A DNA stretch of 6,699 nt from Halomonas halophila (GCA_002433675.1 DJIP01000006.1:537-7235); one strand, 5' to 3'; counted from the stretch's first letter, positions 1 through 6,290 are shown. Notes: generated from the sequence alone by a model not told the origin. Numbers and translations: made by a program.

Positions 1-120
1 CGAAAGGCATTGGACATGGCGGCGATCTCTGCGCTGCGGAGTGTTGTTGTGGTGGCTGAAGGGTGACGCTGCCTGACCGGCAAGGTCAAGCAGACTGTAT
101 CGACGGTATCGGACGATCGC
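1..120. other. Left flank without a supported gene
   Basis: This stretch lies downstream of the c-di-GMP gene. The plus strand is open from base 1 to a stop at 64-66, but those 21 codons resemble nothing I recognise and do not show the G/C-ending codon bias of the neighbouring genes. A minus-strand ATG at 17-15 (M-S-N-A-F, then the window ends) could start a further gene, but no good ribosome binding site precedes it. I see no convincing terminator hairpin after the stop codon at 121-123. A short imperfect direct repeat (GTATCG) lies around 98-113 and has no clear meaning. Confidence 0.3.
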
Positions 121-2304
121 TCAGGCGATGCCAGTGGGGTGGGAAGGTCTGCCTCCAGGCTCAAGCTCAGGTGGACGCGCCTTGCGCACCGGCGTATCCA
201 GGGGGACGTGGCGGGCGTCCTCTGTGGCCTCTGCCACGAGGTGACCGTTGGCCAACAGTGCCTTGAGCTCTTCACCCGGGATGGGTTTACTGAACAGGTA
301 GCCTTGGTACTCATGGCCCTTCAATTGTCGGATAAAGGCCAGTTGCTCAGGGCGCTCGACACCTTCTGCGATGATATGAAGCCCCAGGCTCCGGGCCAGT
401 GATATCACCGCCTGGACGATGGCCGCGTCCTGTTCGCAATCGACCACGCCTTGCATGAAAGTGCGGTCGATCTTCAGACGGTCCACGGGCAAATTCTTCA
501 ACTGGGTCAAGTTGGAATAGCCGGTGCCGAAATCGTCGATGGACATCAGCACTCCCATTTCGCGCAGGGTGCTCAGTACCTCCAGGGCGCGATCAGGGTT
601 CTGCACCAGGGTGCTCTCGGTCAGTTCGAGTTCCAGCAGGTGGGGAGGAAGACCCGATTCGGCAAGCGCCGCCTTGATGGTGGCCACGAAGCCGCGATGA
701 TTGAGCTGAATGGCGGAGATGTTGACCGCCACCGGCAATGGCTCGCCGGACTCCTTTAGCCACTCGCTCGAGAACCGGCAAGCGGTGTGTAGCACCCATG
801 CGCCCAGCGGAAGGATCAAACCACAGTCTTCGGCGACGGGAATGATCTCGTCGGGCGTGACCCGGCCGAGTTCCTCATCGTGCCACCGCAGCAGTGCCTC
901 GACGCCAGAGACCTCGCCGCTGTCGACGCGGATCTTCGGCTGGTAGGCCAGGCTAAGGCGATCCTCCTCGATGGCCTGGGTCAGGCGTCGCTCTAGGGTA
1001 CTGCGGCGGTCTGCCTCGGAGGTCATGTCCGATGCGAAGAATTGGAAGTTGTTGCGTCCCTGCTGCTTGGCGCGATACATGGCGGCATCGGCGTGGACCA
1101 TCAGGGCGTGCTTGCTGCGCCCGTGGTCGGGGTAAAGGCTGATGCCCAGGCTGGTGGAGACCTTGACCATGCTGTTGCCGATCTGGAAGGGCTTGTCCAG
1201 CGAACTGACGATGCGCTGGGCCAGCGCTTCGGCGTCGCCGCGCCTGGCAACCTGATGGGTGACCACCATGAACTCGTCGCCGCCCACCCGGGCGACCAGA
1301 TCGCTGTCGCGCACCGCCATCTGCAGGCGTCGGGCCGCGCCCTTGATCAGCTCGTCACCCACATGGTGGCCGAGGCCGTCATTGACCTGCTTGAAGCGGT
1401 CCAGGTCGACGAAGAACACCGCGAAGGTATCGACGTTGTCCTCAAGCAGTTCATCGAGGTGCTCCTCGAGCTTCAGCCGGTTGGGCAGTTGGGTCAGGAC
1501 ATCGTGATGGACCAGATCCTTGAGTTCCTGATTGGCCCGTTGAAGCGAACGTGCCAGCTGAGCATTGCGCGAGGAAAGGTGGGCGTCGTAGATCGACATC
1601 ATCAACGCTGCCAGCATGATGCAGGTGGCGACCAGCGCCACCACGATGGCCAGCCGGTCGGTGCCGATGCCCGGGGCCGAGGCCGAGTAGCTCAGGGTGC
1701 GGTAGCTGGTGGCGGCCATGCCGGTGTAGTGCATGCCCGAAATGCCTGCGGCCATGACCAGCGAGGCCAGGCCACGTTGCCACAGCGGGGAGCGTCCCCC
1801 CACCGGGTTGAGTCGAAAGGCCAGGCTGAGGGCGACCGCCGAGGCCAGCACGGCGATGACCACGGACAGGGCAAACAGATCCGGTCGGTAGCGCAGGCTG
1901 TCTACCGACAGCATGGCCTCCATACCGATGTAGTGCATCAGGCAGACGCCGCTACCCATGATCAGCGCGCCGACGGCCAGACGTGGTCTGGTGAGGCGTC
2001 CGGACTGGACCGTGGCGAGGGCCAGCGCCGAAGAGAGAACGCTTGCCAGCAGGGATGTCAGGGTGAGGGGAATGCCGTAGGCGAAGTGCGAGTCGGGGTC
2101 CATGGCCAGCATGCCGACGAAGTGCATCGACCAGATGCCTGTGCCCATGGCGAAGGCGCCGCCGGCAAGCCACAGCTGACGGGCAAGGCCGTGGCTCGAT
2201 CTGACGCGACCGGCGAGATCCAGGGCGGTGAGCGAGGCGATGGCGGCGATGCCAAGGCTCAGGGCGACCAGTGCCGGGTTGTAGGACGCAAGCGAGTGGT
2301 CCAT
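121..2304 (-). CDS. MHYT-GGDEF-EAL membrane cyclic-di-GMP synthase/phosphodiesterase
   Basis: A 727-residue inner-membrane protein that should make and/or degrade the second messenger c-di-GMP, which controls the switch between motility and biofilm. Residues 10-240 form about seven hydrophobic helices with the MHYT sensor motif three times (MHFVGM 60-65, MHYIGM 123-128, MHYTGM 191-196). In this family these His and Met residues are proposed to bind a metal, possibly copper, and to sense O2, CO or NO. A polar linker that may be a coiled coil (243-265) leads to the GGDEF domain. Its active-site GGDEF is intact (341-345), as is an inhibitory-site RxxD (332-335) five residues before it. The EAL domain keeps EAL (469-471), the VNIS Asn (528), the ELTES Glu pair (560, 563), DDFGTGYS (590-597), KID (611-613) and EGVE (647-650). 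Both halves therefore look catalytically competent. A proline-rich tail (about 690-727) is of unknown role. The ATG at 2304 follows AAGGA (2315-2319) at 10-nt spacing. Which activity dominates cannot be read from sequence. Confidence 0.95.
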   Translation of the reverse strand: MDHSLASYNPALVALSLGIAAIASLTALDLAGRVRSSHGLARQLWLAGGAFAMGTGIWSMHFVGMLAMDPDSHFAYGIPLTLTSLLASVLSSALALATVQSGRLTRPRLAVGALIMGSGVCLMHYIGMEAMLSVDSLRYRPDLFALSVVIAVLASAVALSLAFRLNPVGGRSPLWQRGLASLVMAAGISGMHYTGMAATSYRTLSYSASAPGIGTDRLAIVVALVATCIMLAALMMSIYDAHLSSRNAQLARSLQRANQELKDLVHHDVLTQLPNRLKLEEHLDELLEDNVDTFAVFFVDLDRFKQVNDGLGHHVGDELIKGAARRLQMAVRDSDLVARVGGDEFMVVTHQVARRGDAEALAQRIVSSLDKPFQIGNSMVKVSTSLGISLYPDHGRSKHALMVHADAAMYRAKQQGRNNFQFFASDMTSEADRRSTLERRLTQAIEEDRLSLAYQPKIRVDSGEVSGVEALLRWHDEELGRVTPDEIIPVAEDCGLILPLGAWVLHTACRFSSEWLKESGEPLPVAVNISAIQLNHRGFVATIKAALAESGLPPHLLELELTESTLVQNPDRALEVLSTLREMGVLMSIDDFGTGYSNLTQLKNLPVDRLKIDRTFMQGVVDCEQDAAIVQAVISLARSLGLHIIAEGVERPEQLAFIRQLKGHEYQGYLFSKPIPGEELKALLANGHLVAEATEDARHVPLDTPVRKARPPELEPGGRPSHPTGIA

Positions 2305-2334
2305 TCAGATGAGATCCTTGAGCGTAAAGTGCCA

Positions 2335-2362
2335 GAGTCGGTCGAGTGTGGCTTTTACTTTA
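2335..2362 (-). promoter_or_regulatory. Weak candidate sigma-28 (FliA)-like promoter
   Basis: On the minus strand TAAAGTAA (2362-2355) is followed after 12 nt by ACCGACTC (2342-2335). The FliA consensus as I recall it is TAAAGTTT, N11, GCCGATAA. Here the -35 half matches 6 of 8, the -10 half only 4 of 8, and the spacer is one base long. The site lies about 30 bp upstream of the GGDEF-EAL start, which is a sensible place. Motility-linked control of a c-di-GMP gene is plausible, but the match is poor enough to be chance. Confidence 0.2.
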
Positions 2363-2386
2363 CCCTCTGCCTCGTATAGGAGGTGA

Positions 2387-2400
2387 GGCAATCTCCTGAA
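2387..2400 (-). repeat. 14-bp direct repeat, copy 1
   Basis: GGCAATCTCCTGAA (plus strand) occurs here and again at 4062-4075 in the same orientation. In the second copy the minus strand supplies the AGGAG ribosome binding site and spacer of the gabD-like gene. Here no start codon follows, so this copy is not a working translation start. By rough estimate an exact 14-mer repeated in a window this size is somewhat unlikely by chance, but not impossible. Confidence 0.5.
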
Positions 2401-2555
2401 AATCCAGCTTTTCTTAGGTTTGTGACAGAGTCATGAGTTTCCGGCGTCGCCTTGAGCGTCTGACAGCCAGGGCACAAGGCAGGACAGGGTGGTGACTGGC
2501 TGCCTCGTTCGGGAGTGCACGGGAGGACCAGAGACAGCGTGGGATGGATGGGCGC

Positions 2556-2589
2556 TCCCTCGGGAGAAGGCTGCGCTTCTCCCGGGGGA
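2556..2589 (-). terminator. Strong hairpin after the gabD-like gene, possible terminator
   Basis: An inverted repeat with 14-bp arms (2556-2569 and 2576-2589, one T-G wobble pair) and a 6-nt loop begins 17 bp beyond the gabD stop codon. Its position and stability fit a transcription terminator for that gene. No run of T follows the hairpin on the minus strand, however, so it is not a textbook intrinsic terminator. It may work with Rho, as a 3'-end stabiliser, or as a roadblock. Confidence 0.5.
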
Positions 2590-2606
2590 TTCAGGGTGTG
2601 TACACG

Positions 2607-4058
2607 CTAGCCATGGGCGGTGCACAGGTACTTGGTCTCGAGATATTCCTCCATGCCCTCGAGGCCGCCTTCACGACCAAGGCCAGACTGCTTGACGCCA
2701 CCAAAGGGGACCTGGGGTCCGGTGATATCCATGGTGTTGGTACCGACCATGCCGACTTCCAGGCGTTGCTGGTAGCGACGGATGCGCTGCTGGTCCTTGG
2801 CATAGACGTAGGCCGCCAGGCCGTAGACCGTGTCGTTGGCAGCGGCGATGGCCTCGTCGTCGCTGTCGAAGGCACGCACCGGGGCGAGGGGCGCGAAGGA
2901 TTCTTCACTGGCGATGCGCATATCATCGGAGAAGTCGGCCACCAGGGTCGGCATGAAGAAGCGTGGCCCCGGGGCCTGGTCCTGGTCGCGACCGAGCACG
3001 CGTGCGCCCCGGGATCTGGCGTCCTCGACCAGTTCGCTGGCCTTGGCCACCGCGTCGCGGTTGATCAGCGGGCCGATCTTGCTGTCCTCATCGAAGCCGT
3101 TGCCCACCGGCATGTCATTCATGCGTTGGGTGAAGCGCTCGATGAAGGTGTCGTAGAGAGAACGGTGGACGAACAGGCGGTTGGCCGCCACGCAGTCCTG
3201 GCCGCTGGTCTGGAAGCGGGCGGCGATAGCGCCTTCCACGGCGGCGTCCAGGTCGGCGTCCTCGCAGACGATAAATGGGGCATTGCCACCCAGCTCCATG
3301 GCGCTGCGCTTGACCGTGTCGGCGGCCTGAGCCAACAGCGTCCGGCCGACCTCGGTGGAGCCGGTGAACGACAGCGCGCGAACGCGATCGTCGCCACAGA
3401 CCTTTTCGGAAAAGCGCTTGCCGGGGCAGGTGAGGACGTTGAACTCGCCCCGGTTGAGCCCGGCCTGTTCGGCCAGTCTGGCCAGGGCAAGCGCACAGAA
3501 AGGGGTCTGGCTTGCCGGATTGACCAGGGTGGTGCAACCCGCGGCCAGTGCGGCCCCGACCTTGCGGGTAATCATCGCCAGCGGGAAGTTCCAGGGGGTA
3601 ATGATGGCCACCACGCCGACCGGCTGGCGTAGCGTGCCAAGCGAGATGTCGGGGTCATCCGAGGCCAGGGTATCACCGGCAATGCGTCGCGCCTGGCCGG
3701 CAAACCAGCGCAGGAAGCTGGCGGCGTATTCGACCTCGCCGCGGGCCTCGGCCAGGGGCTTGCCCTGCTCCAGGGTCATCAGGCGGGCCAGCGCCTCGGC
3801 ATTGTCCTGCATCGCCTGGTACCAGGCCATCAGTGCGTCGGCGCGCTCCAGGGCGGGGGTGTCACGCCAGCGCTCGAAGGCCTGGCTGGCGGCGTCGATG
3901 GCTTCGCCCAACTGGTCCTCGGTCAGCTGGGGCACCTTGCCGATGGACGCTTCGGTGGCCGGGTCTTCGACCTCTTGGGTCTTGCCGTCGCTGGCCTCGA
4001 CCCAGTGCCCGCCGAGATAGGCATGGTCTGTCATCAGGTGGTTCTCAGGGGTGTGCAT
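2607..4058 (-). CDS. gabD: NAD(P)-dependent aldehyde dehydrogenase, succinate-semialdehyde dehydrogenase-like
   Basis: A 483-residue cytoplasmic aldehyde dehydrogenase, close in length and sequence to E. coli GabD (482), which oxidises succinate semialdehyde to succinate in 4-aminobutyrate breakdown. Visible landmarks are TPWNFP (154-159), FTGSTEVG (231-238), catalytic Glu255 in MELGGNAP, catalytic Cys289 in [18 protein letters not shown] (451-463) and a GabD-like end (EYLETKYLC). Several usual residues differ. The cofactor-binding Lys of the LKPAS motif is Asn180 (codon AAT). The FGP of the EESFGP motif is FAP (388-390). The Arg six residues before the catalytic Cys, which binds the substrate carboxylate in human SSADH, is Gln283. 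The second Cys of the redox-switch CVC is Ala291. The aldehyde substrate and coenzyme are therefore uncertain. The ATG at 4058 has AGGAG nine bases upstream; Met9 (4034) is a poorer alternative. The frame stays open to 4712, but that part is antisense to the next gene. No gabT or gabP is in view. Confidence 0.88.
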   Translation of the reverse strand: MHTPENHLMTDHAYLGGHWVEASDGKTQEVEDPATEASIGKVPQLTEDQLGEAIDAASQAFERWRDTPALERADALMAWYQAMQDNAEALARLMTLEQGKPLAEARGEVEYAASFLRWFAGQARRIAGDTLASDDPDISLGTLRQPVGVVAIITPWNFPLAMITRKVGAALAAGCTTLVNPASQTPFCALALARLAEQAGLNRGEFNVLTCPGKRFSEKVCGDDRVRALSFTGSTEVGRTLLAQAADTVKRSAMELGGNAPFIVCEDADLDAAVEGAIAARFQTSGQDCVAANRLFVHRSLYDTFIERFTQRMNDMPVGNGFDEDSKIGPLINRDAVAKASELVEDARSRGARVLGRDQDQAPGPRFFMPTLVADFSDDMRIASEESFAPLAPVRAFDSDDEAIAAANDTVYGLAAYVYAKDQQRIRRYQQRLEVGMVGTNTMDITGPQVPFGGVKQSGLGREGGLEGMEEYLETKYLCTAHG

Positions 4059-4061
4059 AGG

Positions 4062-4075
4062 GGCAATCTCCTGAA
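4062..4075 (-). repeat. 14-bp direct repeat, copy 2 (gabD ribosome-binding region)
   Basis: Second copy of the 14-mer found at 2387-2400. On the minus strand it reads TTCAGGAGATTGCC, containing the AGGAG Shine-Dalgarno sequence nine bases before the gabD ATG. This ribosome binding site decides the start at 4058. Confidence 0.55.
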
Positions 4076-4098
4076 GAAGTTCCGTTTCCACCCTCCCC

Positions 4099-4127
4099 AA
4101 ACTACGCTGCAACGAGCATGTCCTCAA
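4099..4127 (-). promoter_or_regulatory. gabD: Candidate sigma-70 promoter of the gabD-like gene
   Basis: On the minus strand TTGAGG (4127-4122) and TAGTTT (4104-4099) are separated by 17 bp and would start transcription about 35 bp before the gabD ATG. The match is 4 of 6 at -35 and only 3 of 6 at -10. A 7-bp inverted repeat (CCACCCT near 4088-4094, AGGGTGG near 4145-4151) brackets the area and might be an operator, but its arms are far apart. Confidence 0.3.
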
Positions 4128-4211
4128 GCCGGACTCGGAGTGGTAGGGTGGGGAAGAATCGACACCGGACGTCCCTGTGGATCCCCCGCAGGGGCGATGA
4201 CAGGAGGTCCC

Positions 4212-5483
4212 ATGAACGTTCGCAGTGAAGGCGTGGTGATCGTAGGTGGTGGTGCCGGCGGCCTTGAGCTTGCCATCCGGCTGGCCAAGGCAGGCCACAA
4301 GGACGTATTGCTGATCGACCGTAGCGCCACCCATGTGTGGAAACCGCGGTTGCACGAGCTCGCCGCCGGTTTTCGGCGTGGTGAGGTCGACGAGCTGGAC
4401 TACGCCGGACTCGCCGAGCACTGGGGGTTCGGTTTCGAGCGCGGTGAACTCGCGGACATCGATCCCGAGGCGCGTACGCTGACCCTGGCCGAGTGGCGCG
4501 AAGACGACGGTCGGGTGAGGGTGCCCGGTCGCCGCATCGGCTACCAGGCGGTGGTGCTGGCGATTGGCGGGGTGACCCCGGACATGGGCGTGGAGGGCGT
4601 GCTCGAGCATGCCTTGATGCTCGACAGCGAGGCCGACGCCGAGCGACTGTTCGAGCGCTTCTCGACGGGGCTGCTGGCGCATCGCGCCAAGCAGAGCAGC
4701 GATCCCTTCCATATCGCTATCGTCGGTTCAGGGGCCACCGGGGTAGAACTGGCGGGGTTGCTGGCCACCGAGGCGCGGGCCTCGAGTGTGGCACCAAGAG
4801 AGTGCCAGCCCAGGGTCAAGGTGACCCTGCTGGAGGCGACCGATACCTTCATGCCAGGCATGGAGGATGAGGTGCGCCAATCCATTCGCAAGCGCCTTTT
4901 AAATGTCGGCATCGACATTCACACCGAACAGCAGGTCAGCCGCGTCGATCGCGACCGTCTGACCACCGACGGTGGCGACGAGTTTCAGGCGGACCTGACC
5001 ATCTGGGCGGCCGGCCGCGTGGGCCCGCCGGTGGCCGACTCGATCGACACGCTGGCGACCAGCAAGAAGCGCCAGTGGCGGGTGAGGCCGACCCTGCAGA
5101 GTGTCGACAGCGATCACGTCTTTGCGCTGGGTGACTGCTCGGTTATCGACGACGAGCCCGCACCGCCCACCGCCCAGGCGGCCAGCGAGCAGGCAGAACA
5201 CCTGGCCAAGGAGTTGCCGCGTTTTCTCGCGGGGGAAACGCCCGCGCCCTTCGTCTACGAGGACAAGGGCACCCTGCTGTCGCTGGGTGAGGCCGGTAGT
5301 GTCGGCGAAGTGAAAGGCTGGTTCGCCGACGACGTCCAGTTGCGCGGGCGACTCGCGCGGGCGGCCTATCAGGGGCTGCAGCGCCAGCACCAGTTCATCC
5401 TGCTGGGGCCGCTCAAGGGTACCGCCGAGGCGCTGAGCGACGTCCTTGGCCGCTCGGTCGGGCCACGCCTCAAGATCCACTGA
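4212..5483 (+). CDS. ndh: Type II NADH:quinone oxidoreductase (NDH-2), FAD-dependent
   Basis: A 423-residue flavoprotein that should pass electrons from NADH to membrane quinone without pumping protons. It has an N-terminal FAD Rossmann motif VIVGGGAGG (9-17), the NDH-2 signature HVWKPRLHELAAG (41-53), a second, NADH-binding Rossmann motif IVGSGATGVE (170-179), IWAAG (264-268) and the FAD-contacting ALGDC (305-309). The C-terminal part (about 377-423) resembles the amphipathic membrane anchor of E. coli Ndh (434 aa) and ends PRLKIH, like PRLKLH there. There is no signal peptide or true membrane span, so it is probably a peripheral protein on the inner face. The quinone-site motif AQxAxQ reads AQAASE (321-326) followed by Gln, so the usual Gln is Glu326. 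The ATG at 4212 has a full AGGAGG (4202-4207) at a short 4-nt spacing; the ATG at 4197 lacks a good site. It is divergent from the aldehyde dehydrogenase and convergent with DUF1826. A related FAD reductase with another acceptor is possible. Confidence 0.88.
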   Translation: MNVRSEGVVIVGGGAGGLELAIRLAKAGHKDVLLIDRSATHVWKPRLHELAAGFRRGEVDELDYAGLAEHWGFGFERGELADIDPEARTLTLAEWREDDGRVRVPGRRIGYQAVVLAIGGVTPDMGVEGVLEHALMLDSEADAERLFERFSTGLLAHRAKQSSDPFHIAIVGSGATGVELAGLLATEARASSVAPRECQPRVKVTLLEATDTFMPGMEDEVRQSIRKRLLNVGIDIHTEQQVSRVDRDRLTTDGGDEFQADLTIWAAGRVGPPVADSIDTLATSKKRQWRVRPTLQSVDSDHVFALGDCSVIDDEPAPPTAQAASEQAEHLAKELPRFLAGETPAPFVYEDKGTLLSLGEAGSVGEVKGWFADDVQLRGRLARAAYQGLQRQHQFILLGPLKGTAEALSDVLGRSVGPRLKIH

Positions 5484-5515
5484 TCACGCGTTGCGTGCGC
5501 CGGCGGGCGCCCGAC
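5484..5515. other. Short convergent intergenic gap with small GC hairpin
   Basis: Only 32 bp separate the stop codons of ndh and the DUF1826 gene, which face each other. The gap contains a 5-bp GC stem (GCGCC 5497-5501, GGCGC 5506-5510) with a 4-nt loop and no T-run on either side. It could weakly end transcription in both directions. Otherwise the two transcripts would overlap as antisense. Confidence 0.3.
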
Positions 5516-6205
5516 TCAGCTCGGATCGATGGTCAACAAAAGGCGCGTCTCCCCTGCCTGCTGCGCCGGGCTGCGGTGTACCAGACCGCGGCCCTCGTTG
5601 CCGCTCCAGCCGTCCCCTTTCAACAGTGCCAGGTCGCCGCTGGCCAGTCGCTCGATGGCGTGGGGCTGGCGAAGCGTCTCCGGCTTGTTCGGCGAGGGCG
5701 CGCCTAGCCCGGCGCGATTGACCGCAGACTCGGGCAGCCATTCGCTGCCCGGCCCCCGATAGCTGGTGACCAGTCGCACCGGCAACTTGTCGCAGTGAAA
5801 GCGTGGACACATGGCGCTGTCCAGCAGGCGTAGCCTTACCCCCAGGGTGTCGGTGTCGAACAGCATCGCCATGGCCTGGGTCACCAGCAAGACGTCATCC
5901 ACCAGCGGGCCAGCCTGTTCCTGGACGGGCATGCTGCGCCTGAGTTCGCGCTTCATGGCATCGTCGGGAACCCCCAGCCACTGAAAGCTCCAGCGACGCT
6001 CTGTCTCGCACTGTGCCTGGATGCTGTGTTCCAGGCTGGGGGACAGCGTGCGCTGCATCACCGTGATGGAAATGTCGTGCTCGAAGATGCGCGGCAGGAT
6101 CGAGACGTCGTTGCCGAGGGCCCAGTGGGCACTAGGCTGTGTCTCGAAAGAAGTGGCCGGGGGGGCATCGACGACGCAGGAGGGCAATGAACTGGGCAGC
6201 GACAT
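5516..6205 (-). CDS. DUF1826 family protein, predicted metalloenzyme of the zinc-starvation response
   Basis: A 229-residue soluble protein that I recognise as DUF1826, a family without an assigned function. The conserved core is CPRFHCDKLPVRLVTSYRGPG (around 133-153) and, nearer the end, GDLALLKGDGW (190-200) and GLVHRSP (207-213). His137-x-Asp139, then His210, then Arg221 eleven residues later, reproduce the HxD...H-x10-R pattern of Fe(II)/2-oxoglutarate dioxygenases. The GDLALL strand before the second His also fits that double-stranded beta-helix fold. This function is my inference. There is no signal peptide or membrane span. I chose the ATG at 6205 because GGAG precedes it by 8 nt; the in-frame ATG at 6250 lies inside the Zur operator and would overlap the promoter. 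The gene is divergent from zigA and shares its Zur box, so it is probably repressed when zinc is plentiful. The family assignment is fairly secure and the chemistry is not. Confidence 0.85.
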   Translation of the reverse strand: MSLPSSLPSCVVDAPPATSFETQPSAHWALGNDVSILPRIFEHDISITVMQRTLSPSLEHSIQAQCETERRWSFQWLGVPDDAMKRELRRSMPVQEQAGPLVDDVLLVTQAMAMLFDTDTLGVRLRLLDSAMCPRFHCDKLPVRLVTSYRGPGSEWLPESAVNRAGLGAPSPNKPETLRQPHAIERLASGDLALLKGDGWSGNEGRGLVHRSPAQQAGETRLLLTIDPS

Positions 6206-6232
6206 CTTGGCGTCTCCATGGGAAGTGTTTAC

Positions 6233-6251
6233 AATGTTATAACGTAACATT
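6233..6251. promoter_or_regulatory. Zur operator shared by DUF1826 and zigA
   Basis: AATGTTATAACGTAACATT has perfect 7-bp inverted arms (6233-6239 and 6245-6251) around a 5-bp spacer. Laid on the 23-bp E. coli Zur consensus as I recall it (centre at 6242), 17 of the 22 specified positions agree. Zur is the zinc-loaded repressor of zinc-uptake and zinc-sparing genes. The box lies 27 bp before the DUF1826 start and 69 bp before the zigA start, between two divergent genes of which one, zigA, belongs to a known Zur-controlled family. It probably represses both. Confidence 0.88.
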
Positions 6252-6264
6252 TAGGGCGTGGAAA
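6236..6264 (-). promoter_or_regulatory. Candidate sigma-70 promoter of the DUF1826 gene
   Basis: On the minus strand TTTCCA (6264-6259, 4 of 6) and TATAAC (6241-6236, 5 of 6) are 17 bp apart, predicting a start near 6229 and a leader of about 25 nt. The -10 hexamer lies within the Zur box, so Zur binding would block RNA polymerase. On the plus strand a TTTACA (6228-6233) could be the zigA -35, but its -10 partner is weak. Confidence 0.45.
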
Positions 6265-6290
6265 GCACCTCGTGCGGCGAGGGGCTTTCC
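6260..6290. other. Long hairpin in the zigA leader
   Basis: GGAAAGCACCTCG (6260-6272) and CGAGGGGCTTTCC (6278-6290) pair over 13 positions with one A-G mismatch and a 5-nt loop. The outer AAAGC/GCTTT arms resemble a bidirectional terminator, but no T-run follows. It lies between the Zur box and the zigA ribosome binding site. It would be in the zigA transcript if transcription starts near the box, but upstream of the DUF1826 transcript. Confidence 0.55.

Larger units (their letters stand above)
2305..2606. other. Intergenic region between gabD-like gene and GGDEF-EAL gene
   Basis: About 300 bp without a supportable gene, between two minus-strand genes. From left to right it holds the AAGGA ribosome binding site of the c-di-GMP gene (2315-2319), the weak FliA-like box, a relatively AT-rich patch (about 2351-2440) where the c-di-GMP promoter probably lies, a 14-bp copy of the gabD ribosome-binding region (2387-2400), and a strong hairpin next to the gabD stop (2556-2589). 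Short open frames on either strand here have no homology I recognise. I looked for a c-di-GMP riboswitch (GEMM) and did not see its conserved core. Confidence 0.6.

Noticed and set aside
63..266. Small plus-strand open frame across the end of the c-di-GMP gene
   Set aside because: It overlaps the C-terminal coding region antisense, has a Cys/Arg/Gly-rich composition typical of shadow frames, and has no ribosome binding site.
1042..2379. A 445-codon plus-strand open frame
   Set aside because: It is antisense to the clearly recognisable MHYT-GGDEF-EAL gene, is rich in Gly, His, Gln and Arg, and has no recognisable domain. Long antisense frames are common in GC-rich DNA.
2305..2606. c-di-GMP (GEMM) riboswitch upstream of the GGDEF-EAL gene
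   Set aside because: I looked for the conserved GEMM core (CACGCACAGGGCAAACC-like) on the minus strand and it is absent.
2544..3632. A 362-codon plus-strand open frame
   Set aside because: It is antisense to the gabD-like gene, is of low complexity, and begins inside the terminator-like hairpin region with no good ribosome binding site.
3975..4211. Extension of the ndh frame upstream to 3975
   Set aside because: It overlaps the start of the divergent gabD-like gene and adds no homologous sequence. AGGAGG at 4202-4207 points to 4212.
4059..4712. Extension of the gabD-like frame by 218 codons upstream
   Set aside because: The added part runs antisense through the ndh gene and has no aldehyde dehydrogenase homology, while the ATG at 4058 has a strong ribosome binding site and gives the family's normal length.
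4899..5480. A 193-codon minus-strand open frame
   Set aside because: It is antisense to the C-terminal half of ndh, with no domain or ribosome binding site.
6206..6250. Start of DUF1826 at the upstream ATG (6250)
   Set aside because: That ATG is inside the Zur operator and upstream of the predicted transcription start, and the 15 extra residues are not typical protein sequence.
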